NCBI GenBank assembly: GCA_900770865.1
Contig: CAAGLU010000202.1
Coordinates: 1-7,421, forward strand
Reading direction: 5' to 3'
DNA: 7,421 nt
DNA from: an uncultured Atopobiaceae bacterium
GTDB taxonomy: Bacteria; Actinomycetota; Coriobacteriia; Coriobacteriales; Atopobiaceae
Part shown: positions 1 through 6,563 of the stretch, piece after piece
Numbering within the stretch: the stretch's first letter is position 1
Layout of the letters: each line of letters opens with the position of its first letter
Position numbers and translations under genes: made by a program
The notes under the pieces: model-generated
The model's input: the letters and a program-made list of their open reading frames with translations, nothing else
The model's database searches: none
Told to the model about the DNA's origin: nothing

Positions 1-335
1 AGCTGAGAAGACCCGGCCTTTGCGCTCTGCGCGCCGGCATCCAGGCGGTCAAGGCCGCCCGAGAGCTGCGTGGCACCCGAGGAGAGCTGCGCCGTGCCGC
101 TCACAGCCTGCGCCGTGCCGGCAGACAACTGGTCCGCACCCTCTGCGACCTGTGAGGATCCTGTCTTCGCGCTCTGCGCGCCGGCGTCTAGCTGCGCAGC
201 CCCGCTCTCAAGCTGGTGCCCACCGGCAGAGAGCTGCGCCGTGCCGCTCATGGCCTCGCCCGTGCCAGCGGCTAGCTGGTCCGCACCGCTCGCCAGCTCG
301 CCAGAGCCGCTCTGGGCGCTTCCCGCGCCAGCGTT
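1..335 (-). repeat. 49-residue (147-base) tandem super-repeat inside the heptad region
   Basis: The heptads are organised into a higher-order repeat of seven heptads. Unit 1 is residues 303-351 (bases 189-335), unit 2 is residues 352-400 (42-188), and unit 3 begins at residue 401 (41 leftward) and leaves the window. Units 2 and 3 both open with DAGAQSAK; unit 1 opens with the related NAGAGSAQ. SGTAQLS recurs in units 1 and 2 at the same place. At DNA level, GAGAGCTGCGCCGTGCCGCT occurs at 82 and again at 229, exactly 147 bases apart. The array therefore looks grown by duplication and may vary in length between strains. Confidence 0.8.
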
Positions 336-1241
336 GATGAGGTCAAGCGCATCTGCGAGCTCGCGCCCACCGGAGGCCAGCTGATCCACGCCGTCCGTGA
401 GCTTGGAGGTGGCGTCCGTGAGCTGGGAGGTGTCGGCGTCGCGCACGTTGATGTCCATCGAGAGGGGCATGGCGCTTATCTGCCAGCCGGAGTAGGTGAA
501 GTCCGTGGCCTCGCCCGTGATGTGCCAGTCGCCGTTGGTGCCGGGAATTAGCAGGTAGGTGACGAGGGTGTTGTCACCCACCACGGCAACGGTGCCATCG
601 TCGGAGTCATCCAGGTGGAAGTTGTCGTTGGGGAAGGTGCCCTGCGCCTGCAGCATGAAGCTCTTGGCAAAGTCCGAGGTAGACGAGTCGTCGTCCATGC
701 CCGTCACCTTGAGCTCTATGTCCAGCTTGCCGCTCTTGCCCGAGAGCTCGTCTGGCGAGACAACCTTGCCATCCAGGCGGTAGGTCACCTCGACGTCCCA
801 GGGCAGCTGCGTCGAGGCGTCAAGGTCGCCCTGGTAGTAGACGGGCTCGCCGGCCGTGGTGGTAAGCGTCACCGAACCGTTGGTGTTGGAAAGCTCCTCG
901 GAGGTTGAGAGGTTCTGGACCTTGGTGTAGGTGCCTGGGTCGGTCACGGTCTGTGCGGTTGGGGTGTCGAAGTCGTTCACCACGTAGACGCCGCTCTTCT
1001 TGCCCGTGGCGTCGGTCCTTGCGTAGACGACCTCGGTCTTTGCGCTCTGGGACTCGCTCGTCTGCGCGTTGGAGTCCGGCTCGGTGGACTGTCCGTTCAC
1101 CTCGTCTGCCAGCGCCTTTGTGGCACCAAACGGCACGCACATCGTAAAGCCCATGAGCGTGCCCATGGTCCCCACGAGGGCCCTGCGCCCAAGCGAGGGG
1201 ACGCTCTTCTCGGAAACGCTCTTCTTGTTCTTGGTGGTCAT
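1..1241 (-). CDS. Exported xxxLxxG heptad-repeat protein, partner of MMPL transporter (partial, C-terminus beyond left edge)
   Basis: 413 codons are visible from ATG 1241 and the frame stays open to the left edge, so the C-terminus is missing. The start has GGAG (plus-strand 1251-1254) nine bases upstream. Residues 1-45 form a signal peptide: a lysine/arginine-rich start, a hydrophobic core at about 21-40, and ALA before DE as a signal peptidase I site. Residues 46-70 are a Ser/Thr/Gln-rich linker. Residues 130-175 carry VYYQGDL, LPWDVEVTYRLDGK and the block ELSGKSGKLDIELKV, which I recognise from exported proteins of clostridia and coriobacteria encoded beside MMPL transporters. From about 272 the protein becomes heptads of the form xxxLxxG (for example QLSAG, QLSSG, QLSGG). 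Such proteins often end in a membrane anchor, which cannot be checked here. It lies 67 bases after the transporter stop, so co-transcription is likely. Inferred role: extracytoplasmic partner of the transporter. Its biochemical function is unknown. Confidence 0.85.
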   Translation of the reverse strand, partial: MTTKNKKSVSEKSVPSLGRRALVGTMGTLMGFTMCVPFGATKALADEVNGQSTEPDSNAQTSESQSAKTEVVYARTDATGKKSGVYVVNDFDTPTAQTVTDPGTYTKVQNLSTSEELSNTNGSVTLTTTAGEPVYYQGDLDASTQLPWDVEVTYRLDGKVVSPDELSGKSGKLDIELKVTGMDDDSSTSDFAKSFMLQAQGTFPNDNFHLDDSDDGTVAVVGDNTLVTYLLIPGTNGDWHITGEATDFTYSGWQISAMPLSMDINVRDADTSQLTDATSKLTDGVDQLASGGRELADALDLINAGAGSAQSGSGELASGADQLAAGTGEAMSGTAQLSAGGHQLESGAAQLDAGAQSAKTGSSQVAEGADQLSAGTAQAVSGTAQLSSGATQLSGGLDRLDAGAQSAKAGSSQ

Positions 1242-1266
1242 TGCTGTTCACTCCAAACGTCTGGGG

Positions 1267-1279
1267 CGGGCGGTGCCCG
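1267..1279. other. Small hairpin in the MMPL/heptad-protein intercistronic gap
   Basis: CGGGC-GGT-CCCG-type arms (1267-1271 and 1275-1279) can form a 5-base-pair stem with a three-base loop in the 67-base gap between the transporter stop and the ribosome binding site of the exported protein. No T-run follows in the leftward direction. It might tune expression or stabilise the mRNA, but such short GC stems are common in this composition, so this is a weak call. Confidence 0.25.
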
Positions 1280-1308
1280 TCGCGTGGTCGATGCGGTGGT
1301 TTCTGGCG

Positions 1309-3432
1309 CTAAGCCGTGGGGTTAGTTTCTGGTGAGTTTGGAAGGGAGCTCTTCTCCTTGCCCTCCTGGTAGAAGCCAATCTTGTAGCTGGTGTGGCGCA
1401 CAAAGCCGTCAAGCAGCTGGAAGAGCAGTGGCAGCACAAAGAAGATCTCGACAACCGAGATAAACGCGCCGCGGGCAATGAGCTCGCCCACCTGCTGGAT
1501 CATGGGGCTTGAGACGGCCACGGTGATGCCGATGCAGGCCAGAATAAGAATCGAGCTCGAGGTGATGATGGGCTGGGCGGTCTTCTCAACAGACTGGAAC
1601 GCTGCGTCCTTCTTGTTCATACGCTTGCGGCGCGCCAGGTACTCCTCGGTGAAGATGATGGCGTAGTCCACGGCGGCGCCCAGCTGCACGGCATCGATCA
1701 CGAGGAAGGCCACAAAGTTGATGGTGTCGCCGGTGAAGTACGGCACGGCTTCGTTGATCCAGATGGAGACCTCGATGGCGCTCACCAGGATGATGGGGAT
1801 CGAGATGCTCTTGAACATCACGAGAAGCACGGCGCCAATGGCAAGGATCGAGGCCATCTTGACGGTGGTGTTGTCCGTCGTGGTGACGGATTTGATGTCC
1901 GCGTAGCTCACCGCGTTGCCGGCGAGCTTGTAGTTGTCGCCGTAGTGCTCCTGGCAGATGTTGCGTACGGTGGTTACCAGGTCAAAGGCGCTCTTGGACT
2001 CGTCGGGGATGTTCGAGGTGAGCACGATGCGGCTCCAGCCGCCGTTGAGCAGCTGCTTGATCTGGCTCTCATCCGCAAGCTCGTGCGGCAGGGCCGAGCC
2101 GGCAATGGTGGAGTACGAGAGCACGCTCTTGGTAGTGGGGAGGGCCTTGAGGTCGTCCACCAGGGCGTTCTCCTCGGACCAGTTACCCTCGGGAACCATG
2201 ATGGCCCAGGTCTGGGACTCGCCAAACGCCTGGTTGATGATGTCGCCGTCAATCTTTACCTGCGAGGACTGCGCGATGTTCGCCGCCGAGCCATACGTGA
2301 AGCTCACGGCACCAGAAGCCTTGAGGGCGGGCACGGCAAGCACCACGGCGATGATCAGCGCGGGCACCGCACCGGCGCGGCACACCTTGGCCATGCGGTT
2401 GAAAGACTTGAAGAATGGCTTGTGCGAGGTCTTCTCGACGGCATTGCGCATGTTGTACAGGATGCAGGGCATGAAGAGTGTGATCGAGAAGAACGAGCAC
2501 ACGATGCCCTTGGCCAGCGCGATGCCCATGTCGGCGCCAATGAGGAACTGCATGGCAGCCAGCGAGAGGAAGCCAAAGAACGTGACGGCCGCGGAGGAGA
2601 GGATGACGGGGAACGACTTGGTCATGGCCATGACCATGGCCTCAAACTGGTCGTCCGTCTTCTCGCGGTAGCGGCCAAAGTTGGTGAGCAGCACGATGGA
2701 GTAGTCCATCGAGACGGCCAGCTGCAGCACGCTTGCTACCAGCTGCGTGATGGAGGAGATGGTGCCACGGAAGATGTTGGTGCCCATGTTGAGCGCAATG
2801 GCCACGCCAATGGTGAGCAGCATCACAACAGGGTGCAGGTAGCTCGTGGTGTTGAGAAGCACCATCACAAACACCACGATCACGGCGATGGTCATGATCT
2901 TGGCCATGTCGGTGTTGATCGTCGCCATGTTGGCAGCGTCAGAGACGGCCGAGCCGTCGATGGCAACGGTCTGGGCGCCGGGGAGCGCTTGCGCCATCGA
3001 GCGGATGGAGTCTATCTCGGCCTGGTCCACGTCGCTCGTGAAGACGCACTGATAGAGGTAGCCCTCGCCGTCGTACCACTCCTTGACGGTGTCTGCGTCG
3101 GCAACCTCGATGGGCTTGTCGAGGTCAACCTGGTCACCGAGCCAAGAGACGGAGGTGACGCCCGGCTGACTCTTGAGCTGCTCGTCAAACGAGGCGGCGT
3201 CAACCTGCGAGATGCCCGTCACATAGACGCGGGCGTTGGTGATGTCGTTGCCGTAGATCTCCTTCATGTCATTGAGGTCTTGCGAGGACTTTGCGCTGGT
3301 TGGCAGGTAGTCGCTCATGTTGGCGTCAATCTTCACCTGCGGAATGCACGCCACGCTCAGGCAGGTGAGAATCACAAAGAGCGTGATGACCAGCTTCCTG
3401 TGGCGGAGCACTCCACGAAAAAAGCGTTCCAT
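1309..3432 (-). CDS. MMPL/RND-superfamily transporter
   Basis: A 707-residue integral membrane protein with the two-half RND plan. TM1 is at about 13-31, followed by a large extracytoplasmic loop (32-175). TM2-TM6 lie at about 177-194, 197-216, 226-250, 274-294 and 300-325. TM7 (354-370) is followed by a second loop (371-520). TM8-TM12 lie at about 523-540, 543-562, 567-594, 620-641 and 651-675. TM4 holds SMDYS (Asp243-Tyr244) and TM10 holds AAVDYA (Asp589-Tyr590). These match the paired Asp-Tyr proton-relay residues described for mycobacterial MmpL3, so the protein should be a functional proton-driven exporter. MMPL proteins move lipids or other hydrophobic molecules; the substrate here is not evident. 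ATG 3432 is chosen because GGAGGGAG (3443-3450 on the plus strand) precedes it and the protein begins with a typical MMPL start (MERFFRGVLRHRKLVI). It is divergent from the TetR gene and probably forms an operon with the downstream exported protein. Confidence 0.93.
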   Translation of the reverse strand: MERFFRGVLRHRKLVITLFVILTCLSVACIPQVKIDANMSDYLPTSAKSSQDLNDMKEIYGNDITNARVYVTGISQVDAASFDEQLKSQPGVTSVSWLGDQVDLDKPIEVADADTVKEWYDGEGYLYQCVFTSDVDQAEIDSIRSMAQALPGAQTVAIDGSAVSDAANMATINTDMAKIMTIAVIVVFVMVLLNTTSYLHPVVMLLTIGVAIALNMGTNIFRGTISSITQLVASVLQLAVSMDYSIVLLTNFGRYREKTDDQFEAMVMAMTKSFPVILSSAAVTFFGFLSLAAMQFLIGADMGIALAKGIVCSFFSITLFMPCILYNMRNAVEKTSHKPFFKSFNRMAKVCRAGAVPALIIAVVLAVPALKASGAVSFTYGSAANIAQSSQVKIDGDIINQAFGESQTWAIMVPEGNWSEENALVDDLKALPTTKSVLSYSTIAGSALPHELADESQIKQLLNGGWSRIVLTSNIPDESKSAFDLVTTVRNICQEHYGDNYKLAGNAVSYADIKSVTTTDNTTVKMASILAIGAVLLVMFKSISIPIILVSAIEVSIWINEAVPYFTGDTINFVAFLVIDAVQLGAAVDYAIIFTEEYLARRKRMNKKDAAFQSVEKTAQPIITSSSILILACIGITVAVSSPMIQQVGELIARGAFISVVEIFFVLPLLFQLLDGFVRHTSYKIGFYQEGKEKSSLPNSPETNPTA

Positions 3433-3468
3433 CTGCTTGCTGCTCCCTCCGGGTACAAATCACTCAAC

Positions 3469-3484
3469 TGTTTGTTGTTAAACA
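3469..3484. promoter_or_regulatory. Candidate TetR-family operator, TGTTT-N6-AAACA
   Basis: A perfect 5-base inverted repeat, TGTTT (3469-3473) and AAACA (3480-3484), is separated by GTTGTT. It is partly overlapped by the palindrome CACGTG (3483-3488). It lies 37 bases upstream of the MMPL start and just upstream of a possible promoter for the regulator, where one TetR dimer could control both directions. Known: TetR-type repressors usually bind short palindromes between themselves and a divergent target. Inferred: this particular palindrome is the site. A second, wider inverted repeat (CCCGAA 3500-3505, TTCGGG 3535-3540) is an alternative. Confidence 0.4.
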
Positions 3485-3488
3485 CGTG

Positions 3489-3517
3489 GTGATTTTCTAC
3501 CCGAATTCAATTATTAT
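3489..3517 (+). promoter_or_regulatory. Possible promoter of the TetR gene
   Basis: TATTAT at 3512-3517 matches the -10 consensus at five of six positions. GTGATT at 3489-3494 is a weak -35 element (three of six) with 17-base spacing. The stretch 3491-3520 is the most AT-rich part of the divergent region. Transcription would start about 85-90 bases before the regulator's ATG. For the MMPL direction I find only weak hexamers. Confidence 0.3.
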
Positions 3518-3611
3518 GAAGAGAGCTGAGAAACTTCGGGCCAGTTCATGGCTTACTTCGTTTGGACTTGTACACTAACATCGTCATCTGTTGCACTTTG
3601 AGGAGGCACTT

Positions 3612-4202
3612 ATGGCAGAGAGGGGCATGAACAGGAACGCGCAACGCTCCATACGTCTGCTCAAGGAGGCGTTCATGGAGCTGCTTGCCGAGAAGCCCTA
3701 TGAGAGCATCACGGTCTCTGACGTGGCGCGCAAGGCAGACCTCAACCGCGGTACGTTCTACGCGCACTTCGACAACGTGGACGACCTCATGAGGTCCGTG
3801 ATGGCCGATACGGCAGACACGATCTCGGTGTTTCTCTCCAAAGCGGTGGAGAGCGGCTTTCTTGAGGACCCTCTGCCCGTGCTTACGCAGGTTGGCGCCT
3901 ATCTCGACGAGAACAGGGAGCTCACACGCAAGCTTGTGGAGTCGAGGAGCGTGGAGCCCTTCGTCTATGCGTTGGAAACTCGTTTCCGCGAGTGGGTGCA
4001 GCAGCGCATCCCTGTGAACACGCAACAGGAGAAGAAGGCCTGTGCCATGCTCACCGACTACATTGCCGGCGGCGTACTGCAGACCTATCGCTCTTGGATT
4101 ATGGGAGAGTATCCCGGCGTGGAGATCGAGGAGGTCAACAAGTACCTGAGCGAGTTCGTGCGCTCGACGGGCAAGGGCCTTACGAACCTGCAGCTGGGGT
4201 AG
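3612..4202 (+). CDS. TetR/AcrR-family transcriptional regulator
   Basis: A 196-residue protein, normal for the family. The N-terminal helix-turn-helix covers about residues 10-57, with the hallmark stretch SITVSDVARKADLNRGTFYAHF, in which the recognition helix is followed by TFYAHFDNVDDL. The rest (60-196) is an all-helical ligand-binding and dimerisation region of the type often seen in short TetR proteins of Gram-positive bacteria; no ligand can be named. ATG 3612 is preferred over an in-frame TTG at 3591 because AGGAGG (3601-3606) sits five bases before the ATG, while the TTG lies ahead of this binding site. It is transcribed away from the MMPL transporter gene, 179 bases apart, so it most probably represses that operon and itself and is released by the exported substrate or a membrane-stress signal. 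The regulatory target is inferred from position. Confidence 0.9.
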   Translation: MAERGMNRNAQRSIRLLKEAFMELLAEKPYESITVSDVARKADLNRGTFYAHFDNVDDLMRSVMADTADTISVFLSKAVESGFLEDPLPVLTQVGAYLDENRELTRKLVESRSVEPFVYALETRFREWVQQRIPVNTQQEKKACAMLTDYIAGGVLQTYRSWIMGEYPGVEIEEVNKYLSEFVRSTGKGLTNLQLG

Positions 4203-4220
4203 GCGCGCCTGTATCCCCTG

Positions 4221-4264
4221 CACAGGGACGGGCGTCCGAGGGCTCCTGTGGGACAACTCCCCAC
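4221..4264 (+). terminator. Hairpin cluster after the TetR gene, possible terminator
   Basis: Starting 18 bases after the regulator stop are several stems: CACAGG (4221-4226) with CCTGTG (4245-4250), enclosing GGACG-GG-CGTCC (4226-4237), and then GTGGG (4248-4252) with CCCAC (4260-4264). The stems share bases and cannot all form at once. No T-run follows, as is common for terminators in high-GC actinobacteria, so terminator function is only plausible. Confidence 0.35.
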
Positions 4265-4397
4265 TCGGCGCTACTGCTACTCATATCTCAATACCTATCG
4301 CGAGCGCGGCGCATTTGTCGAGCGGGCCGTAATGGCGTTTGGCGCTCGCGCCGCAATGGCGCACAATGGAGGTACTGGGACGCGAGACGGAGGCAAC

Positions 4398-5870
4398 ATG
4401 GAGACCAAGGACTTCACCCTGCACCGCGAGGGAGTCGACGGGGACTTTGACGTGACGCTGTATGGCACGGCTGGGCGGCCGGTCATCGCGTTTCCCGAGG
4501 GCGACTCCTCGTGCGCGAGCTGGGAGGAGGGTGGCATGCTCGACGCGCTGGCTGGGCTCATCGACGCCGGGCGCGTGCGGCTCTTCTGTGTGGACTCCGC
4601 CGACGGTGCCAGCTGGTATGCGGGCTATGCTCCCTCTGACTATCGCATAGCGAGCCTTGGCGGCTACTTTGACCTGGTCGAGAACGAGCTCTGCCAGTTG
4701 GTGAGGGAAGAGGCGCCTGGAGCCGGCGCGCCCATCGTTGCCGGTGCGGGCCTGGGTGCGCTCAACGCGACAATCGCCATGCTACGCAAGCCCAGCCTCT
4801 ACGGCGGGCTTCTCGCGCTCTCGGGCACCTACGATGCCGCGTGGGTTGTGGGGGACGCCATGTCCGATGCCTGGCGGGCCTTCTCGCCCGTGGATCTGGC
4901 TCGCGGGCTTGGCGACAACCCGCTGCTGGTAGAGGCTCTGTCTGGGCTGCAGTTGGCGTTCGTGTGCGGCACGGGTGCCGGCGAGGAGGGCGGAGAGACC
5001 CAGCGGACGCTCCAGGGTGAGCTTGCGTCCGCGGGCGTTGGCGCGACGTTTGAGTACTGGGGCGCCGACGTTGACCACAGCTGGGGCTGGTGGCAGGAGG
5101 AGGCAAGGCAGCTGCTCCCGTGCCTGCTTGAGGAGGGCGGCCTGCAGCGCAGGCACGCGGCTTCCGTTGTGGGGGACGCGCGGGCAGCCGCGCAGAGTGC
5201 CAGCGCGGATCTTGCGGGCGCGGGGGAGCGGCTCGAACAGGCAAAGGAGCGTCTCGCACAGACGCACGACGCGCTGTCCGCTGCCGAGGAGCGCACCAAG
5301 GCCGAGCAGCAGTCCGTTGCCGAGCACGCCAAGGAGGCCGAGCGCCTTGCCGCTGTCGCGCGCGATGCGTGGGCCGAGAAGGACCGCATTGCCGCACTGC
5401 TCGAGGATGCCATTCGCAAGGGCAACGAAGCCCAGGTGGAGGCCGATAAGGCCGCTGCAGAGCTCTCCTCGGCGCAGTGGATTTCAGGCGAGGCCGAGGC
5501 CGCTGTCTCTAGTGCGAAGTCCGAGCAGGCTGCTGCCGAGAACGAGGTTGCGCGTGCGGAGGAGGCCGTTGAGGCTGCGCGTGCACGCGAGGCGGAGGCA
5601 AAGGCTCGGCTGCAGGCGGTGCTCGACGAGGCATCGGCAAAGGAGCCGTCAGCTGCGGCACCGGCAAAGAAGCCCGCAGAGCCAGCCAAGAAGTCCACAA
5701 CCGCTGCCAAGAAGCCGGCCGCGAAGAAGCCGGCGACTGCTGCGAAGAAGCCGGCAGCGAAGAAGCCGGCGACTGCTGCGAAGAAGCCGGCAGCGAGAAA
5801 GGCGGCCGCCGGGACCAAGCGCACTTCTCGCACGCGCAAGGCATCCGGTGGCCAGGGCGCCACACGGTAG
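4398..5870 (+). CDS. Esterase-like alpha/beta-hydrolase (probable pseudoenzyme) fused to coiled coil and Lys-Ala-Pro tail
   Basis: A 490-residue cytoplasmic-looking protein without signal peptide. Residues 5-248 resemble the small predicted esterases of the COG4947 type. Family landmarks are RPVIAFPEGDSS (27-38), GMLDALAGLIDAGRVRLFCVDS (46-67), SWY (72-74), LSGTYD (141-146) and WGADVDHSWGWW (221-232), which carries the likely catalytic histidine, His227. The nucleophile elbow, expected as GxSxG, reads GAGLG (116-120), with Gly118 where serine should be. The acid region (191-199) is also altered. Residues 255-412 form an Ala/Glu/Lys/Arg-rich coiled coil. Residues 413-490 are a basic tail of AKKPA repeats ending in Arg/Lys/Ser. 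ATG 4398 is chosen because GGAGG is four bases upstream and homology begins there; an in-frame GTG at 4248 would add 50 residues without family features. It could be a scaffold, adhesin or nucleic-acid-binding protein; no function is established. Confidence 0.85.
   Translation: METKDFTLHREGVDGDFDVTLYGTAGRPVIAFPEGDSSCASWEEGGMLDALAGLIDAGRVRLFCVDSADGASWYAGYAPSDYRIASLGGYFDLVENELCQLVREEAPGAGAPIVAGAGLGALNATIAMLRKPSLYGGLLALSGTYDAAWVVGDAMSDAWRAFSPVDLARGLGDNPLLVEALSGLQLAFVCGTGAGEEGGETQRTLQGELASAGVGATFEYWGADVDHSWGWWQEEARQLLPCLLEEGGLQRRHAASVVGDARAAAQSASADLAGAGERLEQAKERLAQTHDALSAAEERTKAEQQSVAEHAKEAERLAAVARDAWAEKDRIAALLEDAIRKGNEAQVEADKAAAELSSAQWISGEAEAAVSSAKSEQAAAENEVARAEEAVEAARAREAEAKARLQAVLDEASAKEPSAAAPAKKPAEPAKKSTTAAKKPAAKKPATAAKKPAAKKPATAAKKPAARKAAAGTKRTSRTRKASGGQGATR
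5685..5792 (+). repeat. 36-base tandem repeats encoding AKKPATAAKKPA
   Basis: Copies at 5721-5756 and 5757-5792 are identical over 36 bases. A diverged copy at 5685-5720 encodes AKKSTTAAKKPA. A further partial copy, starting KPAARKAA, follows. Within each unit AKKPA occurs about twice, so the deeper unit is about 18 bases. The identical copies suggest a recent duplication, and length variation between strains is likely. Confidence 0.9.
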
Positions 5871-5898
5871 GCGACCTTCATTGCAATAATCTATGTTC

Positions 5899-5930
5899 CG
5901 GCGCCGATTTCTCGCCGTAAGCGTGCTTTT
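5899..5930 (+). terminator. Weak hairpin between convergent genes
   Basis: CGGCG (5899-5903) and CGCCG (5913-5917) form a 5-base-pair stem with a nine-base loop, followed ten bases later by TTTT (5927-5930). It sits in the 78-base gap between the ends of two convergent genes, where a terminator is expected. The stem is short and the T-run distant, so this is a tentative call for the rightward gene. The leftward side has no T-run. Confidence 0.3.
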
Positions 5931-5948
5931 CTACAATCCAGCTGCTCT

Positions 5949-6563
5949 CTACAGCAACGGGTCAAACGCGCGGGCGTACTGGGCAAACAGCCTGTCGAAG
6001 AAGTACGTGACTCCAAACGTTGCATAGATGCGGTGGAGCGACGAGCCCTCGCCCGCGTCCTTGCCAAAGGCCAGCACGTCGTCGAAGATGGCGTGGAGTG
6101 CCGGATCCTCGCTTGCCGTCACAATGACCTTGTAGGCGCGGCATCGCTCGATGACCGCGCGTTGCCTGCGGGCGAACCCGTTCGACGTAGTCACAACAAT
6201 GAGCAGGTCGTTGGGGGTAAGGGTGTCTAGCATCGCGGTGCTGGGCGAGTCCTCGGGTACCAGGTGGACGGTCTTATCCTCCACGAGCATGGCCTGCTGG
6301 AACTCGCGCAGCGACAGCGTTGAGGACTCCGTCGAGAAGATCACTATGCGCCCGCACGTGTTGAGCGAGTTCACGATTGGAAGCAGCCCGCCCCTGGCGA
6401 CAAGCCCGTCTATCTCGGTGTATATGGCGTCAAGGTCCTTGTGCAGGTTGCGGTGCTCGTCCCTCTCGGCCCATGCGTACACAAGGTAGTGACGGCGCAG
6501 GGCGTTGAACTCGTCGTCTGAGAGCTCACCTGCCTCCTTGATGTGGAAGCCAATCTCGCTCAT
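5949..6563 (-). CDS. SIS-domain protein, RpiR-like without helix-turn-helix
   Basis: A 204-residue protein. Residues 70-165 have the alternating strand-helix pattern of a SIS (sugar isomerase) domain as found in MurR/RpiR regulators: CGRIVIFSTESSTLSLREFQ (strand plus Ser/Thr-rich loop), DLLIVVTTSNGFARR (second loop, about 119-133), YKVIVTASEDPA (144-155) and a DDVLAFG strand (161-167). The helical segment 40-69 fits the linker that precedes SIS in RpiR proteins. The usual N-terminal helix-turn-helix of about 75 residues is absent; only about 40 acidic and aromatic residues stand in its place, and the frame upstream of the start shows none either. ATG 6563 is chosen because GGGAGG (6568-6573 on the plus strand) is four bases upstream. 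It may bind a phosphosugar without binding DNA. Ligand, partner and activity are not evident. It converges with the esterase-like gene. Confidence 0.75.
   Translation of the reverse strand: MSEIGFHIKEAGELSDDEFNALRRHYLVYAWAERDEHRNLHKDLDAIYTEIDGLVARGGLLPIVNSLNTCGRIVIFSTESSTLSLREFQQAMLVEDKTVHLVPEDSPSTAMLDTLTPNDLLIVVTTSNGFARRQRAVIERCRAYKVIVTASEDPALHAIFDDVLAFGKDAGEGSSLHRIYATFGVTYFFDRLFAQYARAFDPLL

Noticed and set aside
41..55. Exact 15-base match CCAGGCGGTCAAGGC at 41-55 and 6881-6895
   Set aside because: One copy is inside a coding heptad repeat and the other in a noncoding repeat cluster; flanks differ and both are built from locally repetitive GC-rich sequence, so chance is the simpler explanation.
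1107..1241. Lipoprotein or Tat signal in the heptad protein
   Set aside because: Cys35 lies in FTMC, which does not fit a lipobox, and GRRALVG does not match the Tat consensus; ALA before DE fits signal peptidase I.
1945..3492. 515-codon plus-strand open frame opposite the MMPL gene
   Set aside because: It is the antisense of a clear transporter gene; its composition (His, Gly, Asp, Arg, Val-rich) is that expected from reverse-reading high-GC coding sequence.
3591..3611. TTG start for the TetR regulator, seven residues longer
   Set aside because: The AGGAGG binding site lies inside this extension and is correctly spaced for ATG 3612.
4248..4397. In-frame GTG extension adding 50 residues to the esterase-like protein
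   Set aside because: The extension shows no family similarity, overlaps the hairpin cluster after the TetR gene, and the ATG at 4398 has GGAGG just upstream and starts where the domain begins.
4829..5881. 350-codon minus-strand frame, Ala/Ser-rich, opposite the esterase-like gene
   Set aside because: It is a shadow of the Ala/Glu/Lys-rich coiled coil and tail, with repetitive FFAAGF-type sequence that merely mirrors the AKKPA repeats.
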